From Paracoccaceae bacterium (GTDB lineage Bacteria; Pseudomonadota; Alphaproteobacteria; Rhodobacterales; Rhodobacteraceae), in assembly GCA_002708925.1 (NCBI GenBank), contig PAPN01000059.1, forward strand, positions 1-64,000: a stretch of DNA of 64,000 bases. Reading direction: 5' to 3'. Of the stretch, positions 36,421 through 46,441 are shown one piece after another. The translations under genes were made by a program, and so were the position numbers. A model generated the notes under the pieces. The model had not been told where the DNA came from, searched no databases, and was given only the letters and a program-made list of their open reading frames with translations. Numbering within the stretch: the stretch's first letter is position 1; every line of letters starts with the position of its first letter.

Positions 36421-36487
36421 GAAGGCGCGCGCTCGGACGTCCCACCCAGGCCCGCCCGAGCCCTCGCGCGCGCCTGTCGCCCTGCCG
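36421..36487. repeat. GC-rich nested palindrome, copy B
   Basis: This is the second copy of the palindrome seen at 35831-35892. The outer arms AGGCGCGCGC and GCGCGCGCCT pair perfectly over ten bases; the inner arms TCGGACG and CGCCCGA pair with one mismatch; the bulge GCCCTC is identical. It continues into CTGTCGCCCTGCCGG, matching the other copy in 12 of 15 positions. It lies 16 bases after the CBS stop codon. Confidence 0.72.
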
Positions 36488-36554
36488 GGCTTCTGGCGGG
36501 TTTCCGGGGCTCGTGTTTCTGTTGGTGACTGGATTGCCGGGCCCGGTTGCGCCG

Positions 36555-36587
36555 AGGAAAAGGGCCACCCGAATGCCGGATGGCCCT
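36555..36587 (-). terminator. Terminator of the suc-odhB-lpdA operon
   Basis: On the minus strand, ten bases after the lpdA stop, a stem AGGGCCA/TGGCCCT with an inner CCG/CGG pair and a small loop is followed by TTTCC. It is the natural 3' end of the long minus-strand operon that begins at sucC. Confidence 0.75.
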
Positions 36588-36596
36588 GAGCTATGA

Positions 36597-37991
36597 TCAG
36601 GCGTGGATTGCGCCGTCGCCGCAGGCCAGGGCGGCTTCGCGCACGGCCTCGGAGAACGTCGGGTGCGCGTGGCAGGTCAGAGCGATGTCCTCGGCCGAGG
36701 CGCCGAATTCCATGCCCACACAGATTTCATGGATCAGGTCGCCTGCGCCCGGCCCGATGATGTGGCAGCCCAGGATGCGATCCGTGGCCTTGTCGACCAG
36801 CATTTTCACGAACCCTTCGCCTTGGAACACGGCCTTGGCGCGGGCGTTGCCCATGAAGGGGAATTTGCCGACCTTGTAGGCGACGCCTTCTTCTTTCAGC
36901 TGTTCCTCGGTCTTTCCGACGGTGGCGACTTCGGGGGCGGTGTAGATCACGCCGGGGATCACGTCATAGTTCACGTGGCCATGTTTGCCGGCAATGACTT
37001 CGGCGGCGGCCATGCCTTCGTCTTCGGCCTTATGCGCCAGCATCGGGCCGTCGATCGCATCCCCGATGGCGTAGATGCCGGGGACGTTGGTCTGCCATTT
37101 GGCGTTGGTCTTGATCTGGCCGCGCGGGGACATTTCCACGCCCAAGGCCTCCAGCCCCAGACCATCGGTGAAGGGGCGGCGGCCGGTGGCGCACAGCACC
37201 ACATCGGCGTCCAGCGTGTGTTCCGAGTCATCCTTGCGCAGTTTGTAGGTGACTTTGGCCTTGGTCTTGGAGGCGTCCACCTTCTGCACGGCGGCACCCA
37301 GGACAAACTCCAGCCCCTGTTTTTTCAGCATTTTCAGGAAGTTTTTCTGAATTTCGCCGTCCATGCCGGGGGTGATGTTGTCCAGGAATTCGATGACCGT
37401 CACCTCAGAGCCCAGACGTTTGTAGACCGAGCCCAGCTCCAGCCCGATGACGCCCGCGCCGATCACGACCATTTTCTTGGGGATCTTCGGCAGTTCCAGC
37501 GCGCCGGTCGAGGTGACGACGATTTTCTCATCCACGGTCACGTCCGCGCCGGGCACGGGCGAGGCCTCAGAGCCCGAGGCGATGATGATGTTCTTGGCCT
37601 CGTGGACCTCATCGCCGACCTTGACCTTACCGGCCTCGGGGATCGAGCCCCAGCCCTTCAGCCAGTCGATCTTGTTCTTTTTAAACAGGAATTCGATGCC
37701 GGTGGTGTTGCCCTTGATGACGTCGGATTTATACGTCAGCATCTGTTTCCAATCGACGCTGGGCGATTTGCCCTTCAGGCCCATGGTGGCAAAGTTATGC
37801 TCGGCCTCGTGCAACTGGTGAGAGGCGTGCAGCAGCGCCTTCGAGGGAATGCAGCCCACGTTCAGGCAGGTGCCGCCCAGGGTTTCGCGGCCTTCCACAC
37901 AGGCGGTTTTCAGGCCCAGCTGGGCGCAGCGGATGGCTGCGACATAGCCGCCGGGGCCAGCGCCGATTACGATGACGTCATATTGTGCCAT
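36597..37991 (-). CDS. lpdA: Dihydrolipoyl dehydrogenase (E3)
   Basis: E3 reoxidises dihydrolipoyl groups of the 2-oxoglutarate dehydrogenase complex, passing electrons through FAD to NAD+. The 464-residue protein shows the FAD motif [18 protein letters not shown], the redox disulfide [13 protein letters not shown], the NAD motif [19 protein letters not shown], the second FAD-binding stretch [19 protein letters not shown], and the C-terminal catalytic [10 protein letters not shown]. It is the last gene of the operon and follows an unrelated glycosyltransferase by 40 bases. An E3 that serves pyruvate dehydrogenase or glycine cleavage is normally encoded elsewhere, so this copy is probably dedicated to OGDH. 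Confidence 0.97.
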   Translation of the reverse strand: MAQYDVIVIGAGPGGYVAAIRCAQLGLKTACVEGRETLGGTCLNVGCIPSKALLHASHQLHEAEHNFATMGLKGKSPSVDWKQMLTYKSDVIKGNTTGIEFLFKKNKIDWLKGWGSIPEAGKVKVGDEVHEAKNIIIASGSEASPVPGADVTVDEKIVVTSTGALELPKIPKKMVVIGAGVIGLELGSVYKRLGSEVTVIEFLDNITPGMDGEIQKNFLKMLKKQGLEFVLGAAVQKVDASKTKAKVTYKLRKDDSEHTLDADVVLCATGRRPFTDGLGLEALGVEMSPRGQIKTNAKWQTNVPGIYAIGDAIDGPMLAHKAEDEGMAAAEVIAGKHGHVNYDVIPGVIYTAPEVATVGKTEEQLKEEGVAYKVGKFPFMGNARAKAVFQGEGFVKMLVDKATDRILGCHIIGPGAGDLIHEICVGMEFGASAEDIALTCHAHPTFSEAVREAALACGDGAIHA

Positions 37992-38031
37992 GGGGTTTCT
38001 CCGTCAGGTCTTGTTGTATGCGTGATTTGAG

Positions 38032-39027
38032 TCATGCGCGGGCCTTTCGTTTTGTCAGGGCCGTGCGGGTGTCGGGGGTCAGGAAACTGTCGCGCCGCGC
38101 CGCGAACCAGTCCTGGCAGGCGTGTTCTGCAAGGGCGATGGCGGGGACAGCGCGCAGGGCGGTCAGGCGGCGCTGTGTGTCGGGCCAATGGCGCAGGATC
38201 GCGCGATCCTGCACATCATTGCGATTGGCGGCGCGGTGCCATTTCGAACCCAGATGATATTTGCGGTCATCACGCTTGCCCTGCCCATCGCCGCGGTCGT
38301 TTTTCATCAAGAACAGATCCTGGGATTTCACCGCGTAATGATTCAGCCGGGCTCGTGTGGCGCGGCAGGCAATATCATGCGGTCGAAACCGCGAGGATTT
38401 CGCCTGATAAAGCGATCCGTTCGACAGCGTTTCGCCATCGGGGCTGAGCACGACCGGATCGTCAACCTGCGGCTCTAGCGGGTTATGATCCGTCGCGCGG
38501 GCAAAGCTATCCACGCGGAACAGGCATTTGAATTTGGCGATACCGGGCTCGGCGGTGGGCTCGGCCTGGGTGAATTCGGTCAGCACGGCCGCGCCGGGCG
38601 TCCAGTTGGCATGGCCGCTATCGCCGAAATTGCGCCACGCGATGGGGATAACATCGGCGCGGGTCAGATCGGCCAGAAGATCCTGAATCTGGCCGCGCTC
38701 ATGCTCGATCAGCAGGAACTCATCGCTGTCGATATGCAGGGCCCAGGTGACATCGTGCCGGCGCATCCAGTCCAAAGCCAGATCCATCCCCGCATCCTGG
38801 GGCGAATCCCCCGGCGGAACGGTCTGGTCAATGTGGATGATCTGCCCGTCATCGGCCAGGGTTTCTGCCAGCGCGTCCGACCCGTCGGTGCAATCGTTTG
38901 TCACCACGATGATTGCGTCGAATCCCAGCCCTTGATGATAGGCCACCCATTCCAGCAGGAAAATGCCTTCGTTTCTCATGCAAGAGACGAGCGCGGTTTT
39001 CTGAGGCTGTGCGGCGGGTTTCGTCAT
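38032..39027 (-). CDS. Glycosyltransferase family 2-type protein
   Basis: This 331-residue protein has the start of a GT-A fold, ALVSCMRNEGIFLLEWVAYH, then IIVVTNDCTDGSDALAE and the metal-binding DxD in ALHIDSDEFLLI, as in the family 2/family 92-like transferases of Rhodobacteraceae. The acceptor and sugar donor are unknown. The start at 39027 has GAGGG five bases upstream; a start 24 bases earlier is possible. It lies between odhB and lpdA on the same strand, with spacers of 61 and 40 bases, so it is presumably co-transcribed with the 2-oxoglutarate dehydrogenase genes although it has no evident role there. Confidence 0.82.
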   Translation of the reverse strand: MTKPAAQPQKTALVSCMRNEGIFLLEWVAYHQGLGFDAIIVVTNDCTDGSDALAETLADDGQIIHIDQTVPPGDSPQDAGMDLALDWMRRHDVTWALHIDSDEFLLIEHERGQIQDLLADLTRADVIPIAWRNFGDSGHANWTPGAAVLTEFTQAEPTAEPGIAKFKCLFRVDSFARATDHNPLEPQVDDPVVLSPDGETLSNGSLYQAKSSRFRPHDIACRATRARLNHYAVKSQDLFLMKNDRGDGQGKRDDRKYHLGSKWHRAANRNDVQDRAILRHWPDTQRRLTALRAVPAIALAEHACQDWFAARRDSFLTPDTRTALTKRKARA

Positions 39028-39088
39028 CGGGCCCTCGGGCAGGCGGGGCAAGGGATGCGCCGGGTTTCAGCGCATCCCCAGAGGTTTC

Positions 39089-40585
39089 TTACAGGTCCAT
39101 CAGCAGGCGGCGCGGGTCTTCCAGCGCTTCTTTGACGCGCACCAGGAAGGTCACGGCGCCTTTGCCATCGACGATGCGGTGATCGTAGGACAGGGCCAGG
39201 TACATCATCGGGCGGATCTTAATCTCGCCGTTGATGACCATGGGACGGTCCTGAATCTTGTGCATCCCCAGAATGCCCGACTGCGGCGGGGTCAGAATGG
39301 GCGGGGACATGAGCGAGCCATAGACACCGCCATTCGAGATGGTGAAGGTGCCGCCCTGCATTTCCGCCATGGACAGTTTGCCGTCACGCGCGCGTTTGCC
39401 TTTCTCGGCGATGGCGCCTTCGATTTCGGCAAAGGACATTTTATCGGCGTCACGGATGACCGGAACCACCAGACCCTGCGGGGTGCCCGCAGCGATGCCC
39501 ATGTGGACAAAGTTTTTGTACACGATGTCGGTGCCGTCGATTTCAGCGTTGACCTCGGGGACTTCTTTCAGCGCGTGGCAGCAGGCCTTGGTGAAGAAGG
39601 ACATAAAGCCCAGGCGGACGCCGTGTTTCTTCTCGAACAGGTCTTTGTATTCCTTACGCAGGGCCATGCACTCGGTCATGTCCACCTCGTTATAGGTGGT
39701 CAGGATCGCGGCGGTGTTCTGAGCGTCCTTCAGGCGACGCGCGATGGTCTGGCGCAGACGGGTCATTTTCACGCGCTCTTCGCGGGCGGCGTCATCGGCG
39801 GGAACCGGGGCGCGCGGCGCAGCGGCGGGGGCTGCGGCAGGGGCCGCTGCGGCCGAGGCCACGGCAGCGGCAACATCCGCCTTGGTGGCGCGGCCATCTT
39901 TGCCGGTGCCGGTGACCTGATCGCGGCTGATGCCAGCCTCGGCCATGGCTTTCTCGGCGGCGGGGCCGTCCTTGATGTCTTTGCCAGCGGTGGCGGGCGC
40001 GGCGGCAGGGGCAGCAGCAGCCGGGGTAGCAGCCACAACCGCACCCGAGGAAGAGATCACGGCCAGTTTGGCGGTGGCATCCACGGTGGTGCCTTCGGGC
40101 GCGACGATTTCAGCCAGAACGCCAGCGGCGGGGGCCGGAACCTCGACCGAAACCTTGTCGGTTTCCAGCTCGCACAGCATTTCGTCTTGGGCGACGGCGT
40201 CGCCGACGGCCTTGAACCAGGTCGAAACGGTGGCCTCGGTGACGGATTCGCCCAGGGCGGGGACCATCACGTCAACGCTGTCGCCGCCTGCGGGGGCAGC
40301 GGCAGGCGCCTCGGCCGCCGCAGCGGGGGCGGGGGCCGCCGCTTCGCCGCTTTCGCTGATCGTCGCCAGCAGGGCGTCGACGCCCACGGTGTCGCCCTCG
40401 GCGGCCACGATTTCGGCCAGGACGCCAGCGGCGGGGGCGGGCACTTCGACGGTGACTTTGTCGGTTTCCAGCTCGCACAGCATTTCATCGGCTGCGACGG
40501 GCTCGCCGGGTTTTTTGAACCAGGTGGCGACCGTGGCTTCGGTTACGGATTCGCCAAGGGTGGGGACGCGAACTTCGGTCGTCAT
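39089..40585 (-). CDS. odhB: Dihydrolipoyllysine succinyltransferase (E2 of 2-oxoglutarate dehydrogenase), two lipoyl domains
   Basis: E2 transfers the succinyl group to CoA and forms the core of the complex. In 498 residues there are two lipoyl domains in tandem, with lipoyl lysines at K43 and K144 in the same ELETDKV context; they are nearly the same for 70 residues and 101 residues apart. An Ala/Pro linker, a peripheral-subunit-binding domain ([20 protein letters not shown]) and the catalytic domain follow, ending with the active-site [13 protein letters not shown]. coli SucB has one lipoyl domain, so this is the duplicated form. It is three bases from sucA. Confidence 0.97.
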   Translation of the reverse strand: MTTEVRVPTLGESVTEATVATWFKKPGEPVAADEMLCELETDKVTVEVPAPAAGVLAEIVAAEGDTVGVDALLATISESGEAAAPAPAAAAEAPAAAPAGGDSVDVMVPALGESVTEATVSTWFKAVGDAVAQDEMLCELETDKVSVEVPAPAAGVLAEIVAPEGTTVDATAKLAVISSSGAVVAATPAAAAPAAAPATAGKDIKDGPAAEKAMAEAGISRDQVTGTGKDGRATKADVAAAVASAAAAPAAAPAAAPRAPVPADDAAREERVKMTRLRQTIARRLKDAQNTAAILTTYNEVDMTECMALRKEYKDLFEKKHGVRLGFMSFFTKACCHALKEVPEVNAEIDGTDIVYKNFVHMGIAAGTPQGLVVPVIRDADKMSFAEIEGAIAEKGKRARDGKLSMAEMQGGTFTISNGGVYGSLMSPPILTPPQSGILGMHKIQDRPMVINGEIKIRPMMYLALSYDHRIVDGKGAVTFLVRVKEALEDPRRLLMDL

Positions 40586-40588
40586 GGA

Positions 40589-43555
40589 TTACTTTCCTTC
40601 GATGGTCAGCGCTTCGTCCACGAGCGCCTGTTGTTGTGCTTTGTGCATGGAAGCCAGACCCGTCGCAGGCGAGGCCGAAGCGGCACGACCGACATAGACC
40701 GGGCGAGTATGCTTAGCGTCGATGCGGGTCAGGACCCATTCGATATTGGGTTCGATGAAGGACCAGGCACCCTGGTTCTTGGGCTCTTCCTGGCACCAGT
40801 ACATTTCGGCGTTGCTGAAACGCGCCAGTTCCTTGGTCAGGGTCATGGCCGGGAACGGATAATACTGTTCGATCCGCATCAGATAGATGTCGTCGATGCC
40901 ACGGGCGTCACGCTCTTCCAGCAGGTCATAATAGACTTTACCCGAACACATCACGACGCGCTTGATCTTGTCATCGGCGGCCAGCGTGGTGTCCGAATGG
41001 CCCTTCTCGGCATCATCCCACAGCACGCGGTGGAAGGACGATCCGGTCAGGAAATCCTCGGCGTCCGAAATGGCCATCTTGTGACGCAGCAGCGATTTCG
41101 GCGTCATCAGGATCAGCGGCTTGCGGAAGGTCCGGTGCAGCTGACGGCGCAGGATGTGGAAATAGTTCGCGGGCGTCGTACAGTTCGCCACGATCCAGTT
41201 ATCCCCGCCGCACATCGTCAGGAAGCGTTCCAGACGGGCCGAGCTGTGTTCCGGCCCCTGGCCTTCGTAGCCGTGGGGCAGCAGGACGGTCAGGCCCGAC
41301 ATCCGCAGCCATTTGCTTTCGCCCGAGCTGATGAACTGGTCGAACATGATCTGCGCGCCGTTGGCGAAATCGCCGAACTGGGCCTCCCACATGGTCAGCG
41401 CGTTGGGTTCGGCCAGCGAATAGCCGTATTCAAATCCCAGAACCGCGTATTCGGACAGGGCGCTGTCGATCACCTCATAGCGCGACTGGCCTTCGCGGAT
41501 GTTGTTCAGCGGATAGTAGCGTTCCTCGGTTTCCTGGTTGATCAGGCCCGAATGGCGCTGGCTGAACGTGCCGCGTGTACAGTCCTGGCCGGCCAGGCGC
41601 ACCGGGTAGCCCTCGGTCAGCAGCGAGCCAAAGGCCAGCGCCTCGGCTGTGGCCCAGTCATAGCCCTTGCCGGTTTCGACCATCTTGGATTTGGCATCCA
41701 GCAGGCGCGAGACCGTTTTGTGCAGCGGAAAGCCATCGGGGACACGGGACAGCGCGGTGCCGACCTCTTTGAGCGTGTCCTCGGAAATGGCCGTCTGGCC
41801 GCGCTGATAATCGTCCTCGTCCTCGCGGTCCAGATGGGACCAGCGTCCATCCAGCCAGTCGGCCTTGTTGGGTTTGTATTCCTTGCCGGCCTCGAACTCT
41901 TCGTTCAGATGAGACTGGAAGGCGGCTTTCATGTCCTCGATCTCGCCCTCGGGGATCAGGCCGTCCTTGACCAGACGTTCTGTGTACAGCTGAAGCGTGG
42001 TTTTGTGCTTCTTGATGTTCTTGTACATGATCGGGTTGGTGAACATGGGCTCGTCGCCTTCGTTATGGCCGAAGCGGCGATAACAGAAGATGTCGATGAC
42101 CACGTCCTTGTGGAATTTCATCCGGAATTCGGTGGCAACTTTGGCGGCGTGGACCACGGCCTCGGGGTCATCGCCGTTGACGTGGAAAATCGGCGCTTCG
42201 ACCACCAGGGCGTTATCCGTCGGATAGGGCGAGCTGCGCGAGAAATGCGGCGCCGTGGTAAAGCCGATCTGGTTGTTCACAACGATATGGATCGTGCCGC
42301 CGGTTTTATGCCCGCGCAGGCCCGACAGGGCGAAACATTCGGCCACAACACCCTGACCGGCAAAGGCCGCATCCCCGTGCAGCAGCACCGGAATGACCGA
42401 GTGATGCTCTGGGTCGTTCAACTGATCGGTCTTGGCGCGGCATTTTCCCAGAACGACCGGGTTCACCGCCTCCAGGTGCGAGGGGTTGGCGGTCAGCGAC
42501 AGGTGCACCTTGTTGCCATCGAATTCACGATCCGAGGAGGCCCCCAGGTGATATTTCACATCGCCCGAACCATCCACTTCCTCGGGTTTGAACGAGCCGC
42601 CCTGGAATTCGTTGAAAATCGCGCGGTAGGGTTTGCTCATGACGTTGGCCAGCACGGACAGGCGGCCGCGGGGCGGCATCCCGATCACAATGTCCTGAGC
42701 GCCCAGATTGCCGCCGCGTTTGATGATCTGCTCCATCGCGGGGATCAGGCTTTCGCCGCCGTCCAGGCCGAAACGCTTGGTGCCCATGTACTTGACATGC
42801 AGGAACTTTTCAAAGCCTTCGGCCTCGACCAGCTTGTTCAGGATGGCCTTGCGGCCCTCGCGGGTGAACTTGATTTCCTTATCGAAACCTTCGATCCGTT
42901 CCTTCAGCCAGCCAGCCTGTTCGGGATCCGAAATATGCATGTATTGCAGCGCAAAAGTGCCCGCATAGGTGCGTTTCACGATGTCGATGATCTGCCGCAT
43001 CGAGGCAACCTGAAGCCCCAGCACATTGTCGATAAAGATCGGACGATCCATGTCGGCCTCGGTAAAGCCGTAGGATTTGGGGTCCAGCTCGGGGTGCGGA
43101 GTCTTATCGCGCATGTTCAGCGGATCAATGTCTGCCACCAGGTGCCCCCGGATCCGATAGGCGCGGATGATCATCAGCGCCCGGACCGAATCCAGAACCG
43201 CGCGTTTGATCTGTTCGTCGCTGACCTCGATGCCTTTTTCGGCGGCCTTGGCGGCGATTTTCTTGCCGGCGCCCATGGCTTCGGCCGGGGCGGCGGGCCA
43301 TTGACCGTCCAGCGCGGCGGTCAGGTCGTCATTGGGGGCCGGCGGCCAGTCGGCGCGCGCCCAGGACGGGCCGGCGGCCTCGGCCTTGGCCTCCAGCTCG
43401 CTATCACCCAACTGACTGAAGAACTCGGCCCAGGCGGCATCGACCGCGTTCGGGTCATTGGCCCAGCGGGCGTGCAGTTGCTCCAGATATTCCGCGTTAT
43501 GGCCCTGCATGAAGCTGGACGCATGGAAAAGATCGTTGGGGGATTGATCGGTCAT
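40589..43555 (-). CDS. sucA: 2-oxoglutarate dehydrogenase E1 component
   Basis: SucA decarboxylates 2-oxoglutarate on thiamine diphosphate and passes the succinyl group to E2. The protein is 988 residues. It opens with the OGDH-specific N-terminal peptide (SSFMQGHNAEYLEQLHARW), which attaches E1 to the complex. The TPP-magnesium motif is GDAAFAGQGVVAE followed by VVNNQIGFTTAPH, and the conserved GMPPRGRLSVLANV and VLLPHGYEGQGPEHSSARLE are present. It follows sucD after a 104-base gap that contains a perfect hairpin. Confidence 0.98.
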   Translation of the reverse strand: MTDQSPNDLFHASSFMQGHNAEYLEQLHARWANDPNAVDAAWAEFFSQLGDSELEAKAEAAGPSWARADWPPAPNDDLTAALDGQWPAAPAEAMGAGKKIAAKAAEKGIEVSDEQIKRAVLDSVRALMIIRAYRIRGHLVADIDPLNMRDKTPHPELDPKSYGFTEADMDRPIFIDNVLGLQVASMRQIIDIVKRTYAGTFALQYMHISDPEQAGWLKERIEGFDKEIKFTREGRKAILNKLVEAEGFEKFLHVKYMGTKRFGLDGGESLIPAMEQIIKRGGNLGAQDIVIGMPPRGRLSVLANVMSKPYRAIFNEFQGGSFKPEEVDGSGDVKYHLGASSDREFDGNKVHLSLTANPSHLEAVNPVVLGKCRAKTDQLNDPEHHSVIPVLLHGDAAFAGQGVVAECFALSGLRGHKTGGTIHIVVNNQIGFTTAPHFSRSSPYPTDNALVVEAPIFHVNGDDPEAVVHAAKVATEFRMKFHKDVVIDIFCYRRFGHNEGDEPMFTNPIMYKNIKKHKTTLQLYTERLVKDGLIPEGEIEDMKAAFQSHLNEEFEAGKEYKPNKADWLDGRWSHLDREDEDDYQRGQTAISEDTLKEVGTALSRVPDGFPLHKTVSRLLDAKSKMVETGKGYDWATAEALAFGSLLTEGYPVRLAGQDCTRGTFSQRHSGLINQETEERYYPLNNIREGQSRYEVIDSALSEYAVLGFEYGYSLAEPNALTMWEAQFGDFANGAQIMFDQFISSGESKWLRMSGLTVLLPHGYEGQGPEHSSARLERFLTMCGGDNWIVANCTTPANYFHILRRQLHRTFRKPLILMTPKSLLRHKMAISDAEDFLTGSSFHRVLWDDAEKGHSDTTLAADDKIKRVVMCSGKVYYDLLEERDARGIDDIYLMRIEQYYPFPAMTLTKELARFSNAEMYWCQEEPKNQGAWSFIEPNIEWVLTRIDAKHTRPVYVGRAASASPATGLASMHKAQQQALVDEALTIEGK

Positions 43556-43595
43556 ATTTGCACCTTCTGAGGGCTGGCACAGTTTATTTGGATGG

Positions 43596-43624
43596 GGGCA
43601 TGGCGCTGTGAGAACGCCATGCCC
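43596..43624 (-). other. Intercistronic hairpin between sucD and sucA
   Basis: A perfect ten-pair stem GGGCATGGCG/CGCCATGCCC with a nine-base loop fills part of the sucD-sucA gap. No T-run follows on the minus strand, so it is more likely an RNA processing or stability element than a terminator. Confidence 0.6.
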
Positions 43625-43659
43625 GGTGACAGCCAGAGCTGCCGTGTAACGTCGGGCGA

Positions 43660-44547
43660 TTAGCCCTTGGCAATCGCTTCCTGAACGGCCTCGCCCAGGG
43701 TGGCGGGGCTGTCGGCAACCACGATACCGGCCGATTTCATGGCCTCGATCTTGGATTCCGCGTCGCCCTTGCCGCCGGCCACGATGGCACCGGCGTGACC
43801 CATGCGGCGGCCCGGAGGCGCGGTGCGGCCAGCGATAAAGCCAGCGGTGGGTTTCCAGCGGCCTTTCTTGCGCTGTTCGGCCAGGAATTCGGCGGCCTCT
43901 TCTTCGGCCGAGCCACCGATTTCACCGATCATGATGATCGAGGTGGTTTCGTCGTCGTCCAGGAACATGTCCAGCACGTCGATATGCTCGGTGCCTTTGA
44001 TCGGGTCGCCACCGATGCCGACGGCGGTGGACTGGCCCAGGCCGATGTCCGAGGTCTGCTTCACCGCCTCATAGGTCAGAGTACCCGAGCGCGACACAAC
44101 GCCAACCGAGCCACGCTGATGGATGTGGCCGGGCATGATGCCGATTTTGCAGGCGTCAGGGGTGATCACGCCGGGGCAGTTCGGGCCGATCAGACGGGAC
44201 GAGCTGTCCATCAGCGCGCGCTTGACTTTCATCATGTCCAGAACCGGGATGCCTTCGGTGATGCAGACGATCAGCTCCATTTCCGCGTCGATCGCTTCGA
44301 GGATCGAGTCAGCCGCGAAGGGCGGGGGAACGTAGATCACGGTGGCGTTGGCTTCGGTCACGTGCTTGGCTTCGTGGACCGAGTTGAACACGGGCAGACC
44401 CAGGTGATCGGTGCCGCCCTTGCCGGGGGTCACGCCGCCCACCATTTTGGTGCCGTATGCGATGGCCTGTTCCGAGTGGAAAGTACCCTGCGAGCCGGTG
44501 AAGCCCTGACAGATGACTTTGGTGTTTTCGTCGATGAGGACTGCCAT
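43660..44547 (-). CDS. sucD: Succinyl-CoA synthetase alpha subunit
   Basis: The alpha subunit carries the phosphohistidine and binds CoA; with SucC it makes ATP or GTP from succinyl-CoA. In 295 residues, the CoA-binding motif is [20 protein letters not shown], then [26 protein letters not shown] and the active-site histidine in [17 protein letters not shown]. It lies 52 bases after a lipoprotein gene that separates it from sucC, which is unusual since sucC and sucD normally touch. Confidence 0.98.
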   Translation of the reverse strand: MAVLIDENTKVICQGFTGSQGTFHSEQAIAYGTKMVGGVTPGKGGTDHLGLPVFNSVHEAKHVTEANATVIYVPPPFAADSILEAIDAEMELIVCITEGIPVLDMMKVKRALMDSSSRLIGPNCPGVITPDACKIGIMPGHIHQRGSVGVVSRSGTLTYEAVKQTSDIGLGQSTAVGIGGDPIKGTEHIDVLDMFLDDDETTSIIMIGEIGGSAEEEAAEFLAEQRKKGRWKPTAGFIAGRTAPPGRRMGHAGAIVAGGKGDAESKIEAMKSAGIVVADSPATLGEAVQEAIAKG

Positions 44548-44599
44548 GTTGACGAGTCTCCTTGCTGTTGCCGCGCGGAGGCGGCGAATGGTTTTACGT

Positions 44600-45139
44600 T
44601 TACGGTCGGCTGCCGGGGCGAAAATAACTCAGAGCGAAGCGCGTGCGGTTGCCCCCGTCATTGTGACGAGAGCTGCCCACCAGGGCCGCCGGACTGTCCG
44701 ACACCTGCCAGACCTGCTCGAACGAGCGGCCAGCGGTGGCGGGGTCCAGGGCCACGGCCTGCGGGAAGGTGGCGCGCATATAGCGGTTCACCCGGTTGGT
44801 CTGGCCGGTGCGGGACCGGGCATAAACCATGCACGAGCGATCCGAGAAGGCGACCGCCGGGCGGCGATCATCCGACACGAAGGCCCGCGCCCCGTTGATG
44901 GGCGCCCGCAGCGGCACATAGCCTGCATCGCGCAGCAACGCCTCTTTCGCCGCCGGGGCTGCGGGCCCGGTGACGCAGAATTTGTCAAAGGTTTTGACAA
45001 AGGCTGAGGCGCTGGATTTCGGCACGATGTTGCTCTTTCTTATATTCGCCAGTTCGGCGGCGTCCGGTCCCAGATCCGGCTCCACACATCCCGCGACCAG
45101 CATGGTCAGGATCAGGGGCAGGCCCGGAACCAGGCGCAT
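44600..45139 (-). CDS. Predicted lipoprotein of unknown function between sucC and sucD
   Basis: This 179-residue product has a lipoprotein signal peptide, [18 protein letters not shown], with the lipidated cysteine at residue 18. The mature part has two further cysteines (in KFCVTGP and RSCMVYAR) that may form a disulfide, and ends [10 protein letters not shown] do not recognise the domain. It begins three bases after the sucC stop and ends 52 bases before sucD, so it is part of the same transcript. Codon use is like that of its neighbours. An envelope lipoprotein within a TCA enzyme pair is odd; if it is constant across the family it may be a long-standing passenger gene. Confidence 0.8.
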   Translation of the reverse strand: MRLVPGLPLILTMLVAGCVEPDLGPDAAELANIRKSNIVPKSSASAFVKTFDKFCVTGPAAPAAKEALLRDAGYVPLRAPINGARAFVSDDRRPAVAFSDRSCMVYARSRTGQTNRVNRYMRATFPQAVALDPATAGRSFEQVWQVSDSPAALVGSSRHNDGGNRTRFALSYFRPGSRP

Positions 45140-45142
45140 CCG

Positions 45143-46336
45143 TTAGCCTTTCACCGCTTTCACGATCTTCTCGGCACCGTCCGACAGGTTGTCGGCGGCG
45201 ATGACGTTCAGGCCCGAGGTGTTGATGATCTCTTTGCCCGCTTCGACGTTGGTGCCTTCCAGGCGCACAACCAGCGGAACTTGCAGACCGACCTCTTTCA
45301 CCGCGGCGACAACGCCCTCGGCGATCACGTCACAACGCATGATGCCGCCGAAGATGTTCACCAGGATGCCTTTGACGTTCGGGTCCGAGGTGATGATCTT
45401 GAACGCTTCGGTCACTTTTTCCTTGGTGGCGCCGCCGCCAACGTCCAGGAAGTTGGCCGGTTCAGCGCCGTACAGTTTGATGATGTCCATGGTGGCCATC
45501 GCCAGGCCCGCACCGTTCACCATGCAGCCGATTTCACCGTCCAGAGCGATGTAGTTCAGGTCGTATTTCGACGCTGCCAGCTCTTTGGGGTCTTCTTCGG
45601 TTTCATCGCGCAGGTTGGCGACATCGGGGTGACGGTAAACCGCGTTGCCGTCAAAGCCCAGCTTGGCGTCCAGCAGCTTCAGGTTGCCATCGGGCATGAC
45701 GATCAGCGGGTTGATCTCCAGCATCTCCATGTCCTTCTCGATGAAGGCACGGTACAGGTTTGCCAGCAGGGCAACGCACTGTTTCACCTGACCGCCGGTC
45801 AGACCCAGCGAGAAGGCAACGCGGCGGCCGTGGTAGGGCATGTAGCCGGTGGCCGGATCGATGTCGAAGGACAGGATCTTTTCGGGGGTCGAGGCGGCAA
45901 CCTCTTCGATGTCCATGCCGCCCTCGGTCGAGGCAACGATCGACACGCGCGAGGACTGACGATCCACCAGGAAGGCCAGGTACAGTTCGCGGTCAATGTC
46001 CGAGCCCGCTTCGATGTAGATGCGGTTCACCTGTTTGCCGGCGGGGCCGGTCTGGTGGGTGACCAGGGTCTTGCCCAGCATCTTTTTGGCTTCTTCGGCG
46101 GCTTCTTCCACCGACTTGGCCAGGCGCACACCGCCTTTTTCACCGGCTTCTGCCTCTTTGAAAGAGCCCTTGCCGCGACCACCTGCGTGGATCTGCGCTT
46201 TGACAACCCACAGGGGGCCGTCCAGCTCGCCTGCGGCGGTTTTGGCGTCTTCGGCCTTCAGGACGGCACGTCCTTCAGAAACCGGGGCGCCGTATTCGCG
46301 AAGAAGTGCTTTCGCTTGATATTCATGGATGTTCAT
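45143..46336 (-). CDS. sucC: Succinyl-CoA synthetase beta subunit
   Basis: The beta subunit has an ATP-grasp domain that binds the nucleotide. The 397-residue protein opens with [19 protein letters not shown]; nucleotide contacts include [20 protein letters not shown]; the C-terminal domain has [25 protein letters not shown] and [17 protein letters not shown]. Its gene starts the minus-strand operon that runs to lpdA. Upstream lies a 307-base gap holding the paired TGTGATCACA palindromes about 106-142 bases before the ATG, followed further up by the mdh terminator. Confidence 0.98.
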   Translation of the reverse strand: MNIHEYQAKALLREYGAPVSEGRAVLKAEDAKTAAGELDGPLWVVKAQIHAGGRGKGSFKEAEAGEKGGVRLAKSVEEAAEEAKKMLGKTLVTHQTGPAGKQVNRIYIEAGSDIDRELYLAFLVDRQSSRVSIVASTEGGMDIEEVAASTPEKILSFDIDPATGYMPYHGRRVAFSLGLTGGQVKQCVALLANLYRAFIEKDMEMLEINPLIVMPDGNLKLLDAKLGFDGNAVYRHPDVANLRDETEEDPKELAASKYDLNYIALDGEIGCMVNGAGLAMATMDIIKLYGAEPANFLDVGGGATKEKVTEAFKIITSDPNVKGILVNIFGGIMRCDVIAEGVVAAVKEVGLQVPLVVRLEGTNVEAGKEIINTSGLNVIAADNLSDGAEKIVKAVKG

Positions 46337-46441
46337 GAAAACTGTCCCGTCTTGCTACGATTGGGCGGATTTATACCCACAAGTTGCAGATGAACCTAAG
46401 CAAATTCTTAATCGGCAGCCGAATTTCGCCGTTTTCCGGGC

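Noticed and set aside
39900-40585. Repeated DNA within odhB as a mobile or tandem repeat
   Set aside because: The repeat, about 303 bases apart, is fully explained by two lipoyl domains in the protein.
39179-43570. A 1,463-codon open frame on the plus strand
   Set aside because: It lies opposite odhB and sucA, whose protein motifs are unmistakable. Such long antisense frames arise from GC-biased third positions in this genome; the translated product has no family motif.
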